NCBI RefSeq assembly: GCF_042650885.1
Contig: NZ_JBHSBU010000001.1
Coordinates: 1,364,001 to 1,428,000 of the forward strand
DNA: 64,000 nt
Source of the DNA: Chitinimonas_A lacunae
GTDB lineage: Bacteria > Pseudomonadota > Gammaproteobacteria > Burkholderiales > Chitinimonadaceae
Direction of reading: 5' to 3'
Within the stretch, counting starts at the first letter, position 1, and the number at the start of each line of letters is the position of its first letter. This document shows, piece after piece, positions 17,241 through 25,299 of the stretch. Made by a program: the position numbers and the translations under genes. The notes beneath the pieces are model-generated. The model saw only the letters and a list, made by a program, of their open reading frames with translations. It did not search any database and had not been told where the DNA came from.

Positions 17241-19163
17241 TCAGTATTGATCGCCCGCCCACGGCTGCCGCACATGGACTTCCACGCCGCGCCGCTCGTT
17301 GCTGCCGATCCCTTGCTGTTCGGTAAAGGTATCGACCCGGTCCAGTAGATCGTTGACCTTGAGTCCCTGTTCCTGCCAGATGGTGTTTCTGACGTCGTTG
17401 GGTTTTGGCCCTTCGTACTGGGTGCGCAGGTTGTGCAGGACATCGGTCATATGGGCCAGACCGAAATGCTTGGTGTCGTGGGCAACCACCTCGGCCCAGT
17501 TATCGGGTTTGTTGAGGTGGGTGCCGACGTCGCTCAGCATGGTTTTGTATTCCTCGAACAGCGGCTTGGGCTGGCCCTTGTTGACGGCCTCGCGGTGCAC
17601 GCCCCAATCGGGGGTGTCGAGCCCAAGATCGACGCCCATTTCCAGTTTGAAATCATTGAGTTGGCGCAGCGTGCTGCTGATATCGCCTCGATGGCTGTAC
17701 CACTCCATCCGCTCATGCGAGTACAGCACGCCCTGCAGATCGGCGTATTGTGCCTGCAAGCCTTGCAGGGTGCGCTCCATATGGGCGAGGCCGTGCTTCT
17801 TGCTGTCCTTGAGCGTCTGCTCGACCCAGGCCTGATTGTGGCCGAGATCGGTCTTGGCCTGTTCCAGCACCTGCTTGTAGCTGTTGAACAGCGGCACAGC
17901 CGGTCCCTTATCGATGGCAATGCCCGGCTCGCCCGCTTTGGGCTTGTGTTCGATCAGGGAATGGAAGAAGTTGTTGGCATGCCCCAGACAGCGGAAGTTC
18001 GCCGCCGCGCGGTTCAGAACCTTGTCGGTCCAGCCCGATTCGGCATCGGCATGGGTGCCACGCCCAAGCACCGTGGGCATCCCGACCGATTCCCACTTCA
18101 TGAATAAGCGCGGCGTGCCGCCTTGCTGGATCGAATTGATCTTGTCGAACACCAGACAGCCCTTGCCCGAGGGCATGCGGTTGTCGAAATCCTCCATGCC
18201 GCGCTGCGCGCCCTGGCCGCTCGCCACACCAGCCACCATACCGGCCAGACCGGCGTTGAACAGACCGGCCTGCGGTGAGGAGCTGCGTTCGTTGAAGTGG
18301 GTGGAGGCGCGGCCATAGGTATTAGGCGCACTGTTCATGAAGTTGTACAGCTTGTTGCCCGGGTCATCCATCACCATGCTGCCACGGTTCAGGAAAGCCG
18401 GTTCGACCTCGGGCGAGGCATTGTCGGCCAGTGCCTTGGCTTGCAGATACCACGAAATGGCCCGGGTGGTGTCGAGATTCGGCGACACCATATGGCCATC
18501 GACCTCGATCGGGCCACCGGTGTAGTCCGGCTGGCTTTGCAGCGCCTTGACCAGCTTCTCGCCCATATTGATATAGGTGTGCATCTCGGCCTGGCTGACC
18601 GGGCTGCCCAGGCGGGCGCGGTAGACGTTCATCAGATCGCTGACCGAGGCCTCACGCGGGCCATCGGGTGATTTGAAGGTGATGTGCTGGCGCAGCACGC
18701 CACCCTGCGGCGGTGGAGCCCCCAGATTGTCACGCAGCGCCTGGGCCTGTTCGCGCGCCACCTTGAGATCACCCCAGCGGCTGGAGAACGCATCACGCAA
18801 GGCAGCTACCGGCAGTGCCAGCGGGGTGACGATCGCCGTACCGATCAGGGTACACAGGCCGACAGCGCCCGACAGGATCGCCAGACAGCCAGCACCGAAC
18901 TTGCGTCCGATATTTTCCAGCGTCCCAAACTCGCGCTTGGCCAGCCGCTCGCGGCATTCGGTCTGCAACTCGGTAAAGCCGGCTTTATTGTCGGGGGCCT
19001 GGGCGAGACTGATGGTCTTGTTGGGAATCGGGGAATTGGCGCTCGACTGGACAGTCTGGAGCGCAGGCTGCTGATTGCCCGAATTGTTCGATACATTCTG
19101 CGACTGCTGCGCGACTTCCATGCCGAAGTCGGCAACTTGGCGGAGATTGATAGAAGTGGTCAT
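17241..19163 (-). CDS. Putative type III secretion effector, unknown activity
   Basis: I do not recognise the enzymatic family of this 640-residue protein. Its 5' neighbour encodes a CesT-like chaperone 14 bp upstream, the classic pairing of a secreted effector with its dedicated chaperone. Residues 1-60 are Ser/Gln/Asn-rich and unstructured, as in type III signals. Residues 88-125 are hydrophobic (about two membrane-insertion segments). The centre (150-400) is novel to me and contains MPSGKGCLVFDK and FMKWESVGMPT. The C-terminal third holds two copies of a ~50-residue repeat (424-473 and 534-583) with shared PLF-x-x-YK and GLAHM motifs. There is no Sec signal and no secretion apparatus gene nearby. 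The effector assignment rests on context. Confidence 0.6.
   Translation of the reverse strand: MTTSINLRQVADFGMEVAQQSQNVSNNSGNQQPALQTVQSSANSPIPNKTISLAQAPDNKAGFTELQTECRERLAKREFGTLENIGRKFGAGCLAILSGAVGLCTLIGTAIVTPLALPVAALRDAFSSRWGDLKVAREQAQALRDNLGAPPPQGGVLRQHITFKSPDGPREASVSDLMNVYRARLGSPVSQAEMHTYINMGEKLVKALQSQPDYTGGPIEVDGHMVSPNLDTTRAISWYLQAKALADNASPEVEPAFLNRGSMVMDDPGNKLYNFMNSAPNTYGRASTHFNERSSSPQAGLFNAGLAGMVAGVASGQGAQRGMEDFDNRMPSGKGCLVFDKINSIQQGGTPRLFMKWESVGMPTVLGRGTHADAESGWTDKVLNRAAANFRCLGHANNFFHSLIEHKPKAGEPGIAIDKGPAVPLFNSYKQVLEQAKTDLGHNQAWVEQTLKDSKKHGLAHMERTLQGLQAQYADLQGVLYSHERMEWYSHRGDISSTLRQLNDFKLEMGVDLGLDTPDWGVHREAVNKGQPKPLFEEYKTMLSDVGTHLNKPDNWAEVVAHDTKHFGLAHMTDVLHNLRTQYEGPKPNDVRNTIWQEQGLKVNDLLDRVDTFTEQQGIGSNERRGVEVHVRQPWAGDQY
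17415..17564 (-). repeat. Internal effector repeat, second copy
   Basis: Encodes residues 534-583. Aligned by eye with residues 424-473 it shares PLF, YK, Leu, Trp-x-Glu, Asp-x-Lys, GLAHM, Leu-x-x-Leu and QY positions at constant spacing, so it is a protein-level tandem duplication separated by about 60 residues. Confidence 0.7.
17745..17894 (-). repeat. Internal effector repeat, first copy
   Basis: Encodes residues 424-473 (PLFNSYKQVL to GLAHMERTLQGLQAQY). It pairs with the second copy at 17415-17564. Confidence 0.7.
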
Positions 19164-19177
19164 GGCAAATTCTCCGA

Positions 19178-19630
19178 TCAGGCGCGCAGCATGTCCATGC
19201 TGGGCATGGCAGTCGGGGCGGCAGCCGCTTCAGCGCTGGCGGCGATAAAGGCTCGCCATTCGAGGGCGATCTGGCCGAAATAGCCGATCAGGCGGCCCAG
19301 GTTGGCGCCATCAAGGCCGGCGATGGGGGTGCGGTAGGCGATCATCGCCTCGCGGGTGGCGGAGTTGACGCCGATGGTGGCATCGGCCGTGGCCGACCAC
19401 AGCAGATTGCCTTCGAGCAGGGCCCGATAAACTTCCAACTCGCGCTCGGCCGGCACGGTGCCGAGGCTGGCATAGAGCAGCACATCGTCGCCTGCACTGC
19501 GTGCGTCATAGGCGATGGTCAGGGGCAGATCGTCGATAGTCAGCTCGATCGGGCTGATCAGACCTTCACTGGACTCGAAACCCAATTCGCGGGTCAGGGA
19601 TTCGATCAGGGCATTGAAGGCAGCACTCAT
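19178..19630 (-). CDS. CesT/Tir-family type III secretion chaperone
   Basis: This small acidic 150-residue protein has the CesT-like pattern. It opens with an amphipathic helix (FNALIESLTRELGFE), then beta strands (ELTIDDLPLTIAYD, VLLYASLG), an ERELEVYRALLEGNLLW helix and a final helix. This alternating alpha-beta layout and size fit class I type III chaperones, which bind the N-terminal region of an effector. It is encoded 14 bp upstream of the putative effector on the same strand, as expected. The start at MSAAFNALIE was chosen because the 36 upstream codons do not resemble the fold. No type III apparatus gene is in the window. Confidence 0.75.
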   Translation of the reverse strand: MSAAFNALIESLTRELGFESSEGLISPIELTIDDLPLTIAYDARSAGDDVLLYASLGTVPAERELEVYRALLEGNLLWSATADATIGVNSATREAMIAYRTPIAGLDGANLGRLIGYFGQIALEWRAFIAASAEAAAAPTAMPSMDMLRA

Positions 19631-19930
19631 GACAAGGTTTTCCTGTTGATAAAGCGTTGAACAGCGCATAGGTAACGGGGACGAAACATTCGTTCCATTC
19701 TGCGCAGCATTGTTATTCCGTTGTAGTGCGTCATCCACTTTTGCACTGCGCCACCCATCGGAAACGTTCGCAGGAATTCATGGCGCCTGCCTGGCGTCCA
19801 CATCCTTCTCAGAGCGACCAGTCAGCGCAACCCGGACAGGCCGACGCAGCCATCGCACCTGACTGCGCTCTTCACGTTTTCTTGACGCCCGCGGGGCCAC
19901 ACTGCGCTCATCCCAACCAGGAGAACCGCA
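19631..19930. other. Divergent promoter region of chaperone/effector and PfpI-like genes
   Basis: About 300 bp with no supported gene. It must hold both divergent promoters, but no confident -35/-10 pair or known type III regulatory box was recognised. Confidence 0.4.
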
Positions 19931-21058
19931 ATGAACCGTTCCCGCATTGTTCGGCTGGCCCTGGCGGCCAGCCTGCTATGGAGTACCGCCAGCGTGGCTG
20001 CCGCCGACAAGGTGCTGTTGGTGGTATCGAGTCATGGCAGGGTCTCGACCGAAAAGCCGGCCGGCTTCGACATGGCGGAATATGCCCAGGCCTACTGGCT
20101 GTTTCGCGATCATGGCTACGAAGTCCAGGTAGCCAGCCCCAGTGGCGGCGAAGCGATACCCGACCGCTATGAAGCCGAGGCCCCTCCCACCGCCCGGCTG
20201 CTGGCTGCGCCCGAGGCCATGACTCAGCTCAGGAACACGCGCCAGCCTGAGCAGCTCAATCCTGCCGATTACGCCGCCGTGCTGGTGATCGGTGGCAAAG
20301 GAGCGATGTTCGACCTGCCCGGCGCCGACCCGCTGCACAAGCTGCTGGCCCGCCATTACCAGGGCGGTGGCGTCCTTGGCACCGTCTGCCATGGTGCGGC
20401 GGCATTGCTGGGAGTGAAGCAGGCCGACGGTCGGCCGCTGATCGCCGGGCGGGCGGTCAACAGCTTTAGCCGCGAGGAGGAGCGGCTGTTCAACCCCGAC
20501 TGGTCGAAGCGTTATCCCTTTGTGCTGGAAGACCGTCTGCGCGAGCAGGGTGCCCGCTTCGAGGCGGCGCCGCCGATGCTGATCCATGTGACACGCGACG
20601 AGCGGCTGTTCAGCGGCCAGAATCCCTTCTCGACCGCACCGCTGGTCGAGGCTATGCTGCGGGCGCTGGGCCGCGAGCCCAAGCCGCGCCAGATCGGTAG
20701 CGATGAACTGACGCTGCGGCTGCTCGGCCGTTTGCTGGTCCCGGCACAGCGCCCCGAGGCCGAACGCGAACTCGCCGCCGAGCCGAACCGTTTCCAGCCC
20801 AGGCTGATCGCGCTCTACGGCACCCGGCTGGCCAAGGGGGCCAACGGGTCGGCCGAGCTGGAGACGGCGCTCCATCTGATGACGCTGGCAGCGCCCTATT
20901 TCAGCCATCCACGGCTCGATCTGGCGCGGGCCGAGACGCTGCGCAAGCTCGGTCGCAGCGAAGCGGCCCGGCAACTGCTCGAGCAAGCCAGCGGGCGCCA
21001 TCCGTCCGCCCCCGAATTGAAACAGGCCCTGGCCGAACTGGAGACGGCGAGCCGATGA
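19931..21058 (+). CDS. Exported DJ-1/PfpI (type 1 glutamine amidotransferase-like) protein
   Basis: The 375-residue protein has a signal peptide (residues 1-24, ending SVAAA) and a DJ-1/PfpI domain (about 27-235). The nucleophile elbow Cys153-His154 is in GTVCHGAA, and KVLLVVSSHG and FDMAEYAQAYWLF are like Hsp31/HchA-type members. Members of this superfamily act as glyoxalases, chaperones or hydrolases; which applies is not visible. Residues 240-375 form a helical extension with a weak TPR-like pattern, unusual for the family. The stop codon overlaps the response regulator start by four bases, so the three genes form one operon and the protein may work with, or be sensed by, the two-component system. 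Confidence 0.82.
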   Translation: MNRSRIVRLALAASLLWSTASVAAADKVLLVVSSHGRVSTEKPAGFDMAEYAQAYWLFRDHGYEVQVASPSGGEAIPDRYEAEAPPTARLLAAPEAMTQLRNTRQPEQLNPADYAAVLVIGGKGAMFDLPGADPLHKLLARHYQGGGVLGTVCHGAAALLGVKQADGRPLIAGRAVNSFSREEERLFNPDWSKRYPFVLEDRLREQGARFEAAPPMLIHVTRDERLFSGQNPFSTAPLVEAMLRALGREPKPRQIGSDELTLRLLGRLLVPAQRPEAERELAAEPNRFQPRLIALYGTRLAKGANGSAELETALHLMTLAAPYFSHPRLDLARAETLRKLGRSEAARQLLEQASGRHPSAPELKQALAELETASR

Positions 21059-21738
21059 ATCCGCTGCGCATCCTGCTGATCGAGGACCACGCCGCCCTGG
21101 CGGCCAATATCATCGACCATCTCGAAGCAGCCGGCTGCGCGGTCGACCACGCCGGCCACGGCCGTCAGGGCCTTGCCCTGGCGCTGGCCGGCCGCTACGA
21201 CCTGTTGATTCTCGATGTCCAATTGCCCGGCCTCGACGGTTGGCAGGTCTGCCGCACCGTGCGCGAGCAGGCCAGCCACCATTTGCCCGTCCTGATGCTG
21301 ACTGCCCGCGATACGCTTGAAGACAAGCTGCAGGGCTTTGCCGAAGGGGCCGACGACTATCTGACCAAGCCGTTTGCCCTGGCCGAACTCGAAGCACGCT
21401 GCCAGGCGCTGGGCCGCCGTCCCCGGCTGCACCGCCCGACCCGCCTCAGCATCGGCAGCCTGACGCTTGACTGTGTCCGCCGCCATGCCGAACGCGACGG
21501 CCGGCCGCTCAGCCTGTCGCCCAAGGCTTACGATCTGCTGCAATGTCTGGTCGAGGCCCATCCTGCCGTCGTCACCCGCTCCGAACTGCTGCACCGGCTA
21601 TGGGGCGACCACGCCCCCGACAGCGATGCGCTGCGCAGCCATGTCTATGCACTGCGCCAGGCACTCGACGGCGGCGCTGTCACGCCCATGCTGCGCACCT
21701 TGCATGGCGTGGGTTTCAGGCTGGAAGCCGACCGGTGA
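21055..21738 (+). CDS. OmpR/PhoB-family response regulator
   Basis: The 227-residue protein has a receiver domain (residues 4-115) with acidic pocket Glu10-Asp11, phosphoacceptor Asp54 in LILDVQLPG and the conserved TKPFAL Lys. A C-terminal winged-helix DNA-binding domain follows (about 130-225: LSLSPKAYDLLQCL, VVTRSELLHRLWG, GVGFRLE). It should regulate transcription when phosphorylated by the kinase encoded next, whose GTG start overlaps this stop codon. Its targets are unknown; the upstream PfpI-like gene in the same operon is a candidate. Confidence 0.95.
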   Translation: MNPLRILLIEDHAALAANIIDHLEAAGCAVDHAGHGRQGLALALAGRYDLLILDVQLPGLDGWQVCRTVREQASHHLPVLMLTARDTLEDKLQGFAEGADDYLTKPFALAELEARCQALGRRPRLHRPTRLSIGSLTLDCVRRHAERDGRPLSLSPKAYDLLQCLVEAHPAVVTRSELLHRLWGDHAPDSDALRSHVYALRQALDGGAVTPMLRTLHGVGFRLEADR

Positions 21739-22973
21739 AGCGACCACACCGGCTCGGCCGCCGCTTTGCCCTCGCAGGTGCCGTGTTTGCGCTGCTGTTA
21801 TGTGCACTTCACGGCCTTTATCTGTTTATGGCCAGCTATACGGTCGAGGACGCCCTGTTCCGGCGCCGGCTCGAAGACGAAGCCCGCCACCTCGCCTCGG
21901 GCGGCCTGTCCCCGCGCCTCCCCTCGGTCCGCCACTACCGCAACGCCGCCGCGTTGCCGCCCGAACTGGCGCGGATACTGGTCGCCGATCCCGCACGGGA
22001 GGAATTCGCCGGTCAAGGCGACCGCCACTACCACGCGCTACGGCTGCCCCAGGGCGGCTGGCTGGTCAGCGAGGTCAGCAGCGAGCTGGTGGTGCGTACC
22101 CAGCGCGGCCCGATGCTGCGTTTTCTGCTCTATTCCAGCCTGACCATCCTATTGCTGACCCTGCTGCCTGGCGGCTGGTGGATCAGCCATCAGCTGCGCC
22201 CCCTCGACCGGCTGGCCGCCCAGGTCAAGCGCCTGCGGCCCGAAGCCCTGCCGGCGCGGCTCGATGAGGGTTATCCCAATAATGAAATCGGCGTGTTGGC
22301 CCAAGGCCTGGCGCAGAGCCTGCAACGCATCCGTGGCTTTATCGAGCGCGAAACCCGCTTTACCCGCGATGTCAGCCATGAGCTGCGAACGCCGCTCACC
22401 GTGATCCGCCACGCCGCCGAGCTGTTGCAACGCCAGCCGCTCGACGCCAACGGCCGCGCCCAACTGCAGCGACTCCAGGAAAGCGCCGCCCAGGCCGAGC
22501 TGACCGTCGCCACCCTGCTCGCCTTGGCGCGCGAGGAGAGACTGCCGCCGCAACCGGTCGATCTGGCCGCACTTGCCGAAACGGTGGTGCTGCGTCATGC
22601 CCATCTGCTGAGCAACAAGCCGGTCGAAGTCGAGGTGAGCCTGCTGCCGGGCTGGACCGTGTCCGCCCCGGCCGGCGCACTCGATATCCTGCTGGGCAAC
22701 CTGATCTACAACGCCTTCCTCTACACCGCCGCGGGGCAAGTGGTGATCGACCGGGTCGACGATGCCCTGCGCGTCCGTGACAGCGGCCCCGGCATCCCGC
22801 CCGAAGTGCTGGCCCGCCTGGGCGAGGAAGGCGCCAAAGGCCCGGACAGCCCAGGTCTCGGCATCGGCCTTGCGCTGGTCCAGCGGCTTTGCGAGCGCTT
22901 TGGCTGGACACTCAAGGTCCACAGCAATGGCCATGGCAGCTTGATCGAAGTGCGTTTTGCCATGGCAAGCTGA
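21735..22973 (+). CDS. Sensor histidine kinase, partner of the preceding response regulator
   Basis: The start is GTG at 21735, overlapping the response regulator stop (GTGA). A longer ATG frame would run through the regulator gene in another phase and is not credible. The 412-residue kinase has a membrane segment at 12-33, a small periplasmic sensor region (about 35-125), and a second membrane segment at 128-148. A HAMP-like linker and the dimerisation/phosphoacceptor helix with His215 in RDVSHELRTPLT follow. The catalytic domain has the N box (NLIYNAFLYT), G1 (RDSGPGIP) and G2 (GLGIGLALV). The stimulus is unknown. Confidence 0.94.
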   Translation: MKRPHRLGRRFALAGAVFALLLCALHGLYLFMASYTVEDALFRRRLEDEARHLASGGLSPRLPSVRHYRNAAALPPELARILVADPAREEFAGQGDRHYHALRLPQGGWLVSEVSSELVVRTQRGPMLRFLLYSSLTILLLTLLPGGWWISHQLRPLDRLAAQVKRLRPEALPARLDEGYPNNEIGVLAQGLAQSLQRIRGFIERETRFTRDVSHELRTPLTVIRHAAELLQRQPLDANGRAQLQRLQESAAQAELTVATLLALAREERLPPQPVDLAALAETVVLRHAHLLSNKPVEVEVSLLPGWTVSAPAGALDILLGNLIYNAFLYTAAGQVVIDRVDDALRVRDSGPGIPPEVLARLGEEGAKGPDSPGLGIGLALVQRLCERFGWTLKVHSNGHGSLIEVRFAMAS

Positions 22974-23056
22974 CAGCGGATTCCATGCAGGGCCGGGACC
23001 GGTTCCGGACACAGGGAACCCTCCTCGCCGCTTCGGGCTCCAGCCTGCCAAAACAG

Positions 23057-23092
23057 ATGGCGCGTCAGCCGCAACGCGGCATGACGCGCCAT
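23057..23092. other. Long near-perfect palindrome after the kinase gene
   Basis: ATGGCGCGTCA (23057-23067) and TGACGCGCCAT (23082-23092) form an 11-bp stem. It continues inward as GCCGC / GCGGC with an AAC loop and one unpaired base, giving 16 pairs. There is no T-run. It may terminate or stabilise the operon transcript, or be a protein-binding palindrome. Confidence 0.55.
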
Positions 23093-23260
23093 GGTCTCCG
23101 TCTTCGCTGTGGTTCTCCCGGATAGGAAGACGGCGCCTCACCTGCAGTTCAACGAACGGCCTCGATGCGCTGTGGAAAGTCAGTCGAGAGCAGGACACTC
23201 CGGTCTGTCAGGCTCAGCGGACCATCGCGGCCAGCACCAAGACGGACGCTTCTTTGCCGC

Positions 23261-23629
23261 TCAGCTCACTCCCACGCCTTCGAGGCTGAGGCCCAGCTCC
23301 GCAGCAAGCGGCACCGGTTCGGTGGTCGACAGCACCAGCGTCTGCCGCATATAGCCTTGGTGCAGGGCGATGCCCAGTGTCTTGGTCATCCGGTCGTAGC
23401 GGGCGGAATAGCTCTGTTCCTCGATCTTGTTTTCCGCCATCAAGGTGCCGGCGCGCTGGTAGATGGCGCCGAAGACGATGCGGGAGCAATGCGCCGAGGC
23501 ATCGATACGTTTCATCAATTCCTGCATATCGAGCCCTGCCACCACCAGTGCCCGACCGCTCTGACCTTCGAGCTTACGGCCTTTGCAGACGACGGTATCG
23601 AACGGGTCCTTCTTGCTGAATCCAAACAT
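23261..23629 (-). CDS. Hypothetical protein, 122 residues
   Basis: I do not recognise this protein. It is soluble, without signal peptide or membrane segment, and mixes helix-forming and beta-forming stretches (MFGFSKKDPFDTVV, then GRALVVAGLDMQELMKRI). It has single Cys residues near 15 and 48. Coding potential is supported by codon-position composition like its neighbours and by a clean start with no overlap. It lies 200 bp downstream of gspE on the same strand, but the AT-rich spacer between them argues against one operon. Confidence 0.6.
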   Translation of the reverse strand: MFGFSKKDPFDTVVCKGRKLEGQSGRALVVAGLDMQELMKRIDASAHCSRIVFGAIYQRAGTLMAENKIEEQSYSARYDRMTKTLGIALHQGYMRQTLVLSTTEPVPLAAELGLSLEGVGVS

Positions 23630-23659
23630 GGTCTAGCCTCTTCCGACGGCCAATCGCCC

Positions 23660-23740
23660 GGAGGGAGTTTTTTCTTTTTCTTTCTATCGCGGCTTTATGT
23701 CTAGCACACGACTGGCACAATAATTTAATCAATAAGGGAA
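23660..23740 (-). repeat. AT-rich dispersed intergenic element, partial copy 5 (inverted)
   Basis: On the minus strand, GTGCTAGACATAAAGCC is followed by GATAGAAAGAAAAAGAAAAAA. This matches the second half of the copy at 62503 (CTATATCCATAGCC then TTAGAAAAAGAAAAAA). The core half is poorly kept. Confidence 0.4.
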
Positions 23741-23826
23741 CAGCAACGGATATGGTCAGAGACCATCGTTGAATTCTAGAACTGAATGCGGCATCCGGCC
23801 GGATACCGCACAGGACAGAGGGGAGA

Positions 23827-25299
23827 TCAGCCTTCGCGGGTAATGCGCAGAATTTCTTCGTAGGTCGTGCGACCATCGATCACACAGGCGATGCCATCGT
23901 CGCGCAGGCCGGTCATCCCTTGGCGCAGCGCATGCTCGCGGATCTTGGCTTCGGACGCCCCGTCGTGGATCAGGCTGCGGATGGCGTCATCGACCACCAG
24001 CAGCTCATACACCCCGGCACGGCCTTTATAGCCCGAGCCATTGCAGGCCGGGCAGCCCATCGCATGGAACAACTGGCTGGGCTGCTTCATCCCAAGCTGC
24101 TCGCACTCGGCGGCATCGGGCCAGTAGGGCCGGCGACAGGCGGGGCACAGATTGCGATAGAGCCGCTGCGCCAGCACGCCGATCAGGCTCGATGCCAGCA
24201 GGAACGGTTCGATCCCCATATCGACCAGCCGGGTGACGGCACTGGCCGAATCATTGGTGTGCAGCGTCGCCAGCACCAGGTGACCGGTCAGCGAAGCCTG
24301 CACCGCGATCTGGGCGGTTTCCAGGTCGCGGATTTCACCGATCATGATCACATCCGGGTCCTGCCGCAGAATGGCGCGCAGGGCCCGGGCAAAGCTCATG
24401 TCGATACGGGGATTGACCTGGGTCTGGCCGACGCCGTCGAGGTCGTACTCGATCGGGTCTTCGACCGTCATGATATTGGTGGTACGGGCATCCATCGACG
24501 CCAGCGCCGCATAGAGCGTGGTGGTCTTGCCCGAACCGGTCGGGCCGGTCACCAGCACGATGCCGTGCGGTTCGGCAATCAGCGACTGCATGCGGTTGAA
24601 CGTCACCGGCCGCATGCCAAGCCGGGCCAGATCGAGCCGGCCGGTCGATTTGTCGAGCAGACGCAATACGGCCCGCTCACCATGGCCGGTCGGCAGGGTC
24701 GATACCCGCACATCGACCGGCCGACCGGCCACCCGCAGCGTGATACGGCCATCCTGCGGCAGCCGTTTTTCCGAAATATCGAGGCTCGCCATCACCTTGA
24801 TCCGCGACACGATGGCGGCATGGAGCGCCCGTTGCGGTTCAAGAACATCCTTGAGCTTGCCGTCGATGCGAAAACGCACCACGGAGCGGGTTTCGAACGG
24901 CTCGATATGAATATCCGACGCCCCTTCGCGCAAGGCCTCGGTCAGCAACGCATTGATCAGGCGGATGATGGGGGCGTCGTCTTCGGCTTCGAGCAGATCC
25001 TCGATAGCCGGCATATCCTGGGCAAGCCGGGTCAGGTCGAGATCGTCGGCGATATCTTCGGCCACCTCGGCCGCCTGACTGTCGCCGCGCGAAAACAGTT
25101 GGCCGAGCCGCTGATCGAATTCGACCTGCGACACCGCCGTGACCGTGACCGGGCGGCGCAGATTGCGGCGCAATTCCATCAGGCCGGCCATATCGGCGCC
25201 TTCGCGCAGCAGGACTTCGATGCTGTGGCCATGGTCGGCGATATCGACCACGCCGCGATGCTTGGCGAAGCCGTAATTGGCGATGCTGCGATAGCTCAT
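23827..25299 (-). CDS. gspE: Type II secretion ATPase GspE
   Basis: GspE is the cytoplasmic hexameric ATPase that drives the type II secretion pseudopilus. The 490-residue protein has an N-terminal domain (1-110), then the conserved EGASDIHIEP segment. The ATPase core has Walker A GPTGSGKT at 252-259, an Asp box, Walker B MIGEIRD and a His box (TLHTND). The C-terminal four-Cys zinc module CPAC...CPAC is also present. Its start overlaps the gspD stop by four bases, so gspC-D-E form one operon. No gspF or later genes follow, so the rest of the system must be encoded elsewhere. Confidence 0.96.
   Translation of the reverse strand: MSYRSIANYGFAKHRGVVDIADHGHSIEVLLREGADMAGLMELRRNLRRPVTVTAVSQVEFDQRLGQLFSRGDSQAAEVAEDIADDLDLTRLAQDMPAIEDLLEAEDDAPIIRLINALLTEALREGASDIHIEPFETRSVVRFRIDGKLKDVLEPQRALHAAIVSRIKVMASLDISEKRLPQDGRITLRVAGRPVDVRVSTLPTGHGERAVLRLLDKSTGRLDLARLGMRPVTFNRMQSLIAEPHGIVLVTGPTGSGKTTTLYAALASMDARTTNIMTVEDPIEYDLDGVGQTQVNPRIDMSFARALRAILRQDPDVIMIGEIRDLETAQIAVQASLTGHLVLATLHTNDSASAVTRLVDMGIEPFLLASSLIGVLAQRLYRNLCPACRRPYWPDAAECEQLGMKQPSQLFHAMGCPACNGSGYKGRAGVYELLVVDDAIRSLIHDGASEAKIREHALRQGMTGLRDDGIACVIDGRTTYEEILRITREG

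Noticed and set aside
21543..21734. An ATG start 64 codons upstream of the sensor kinase
   Set aside because: It lies inside the response regulator gene in another frame; the GTG that overlaps the regulator stop gives the normal kinase N-terminus.
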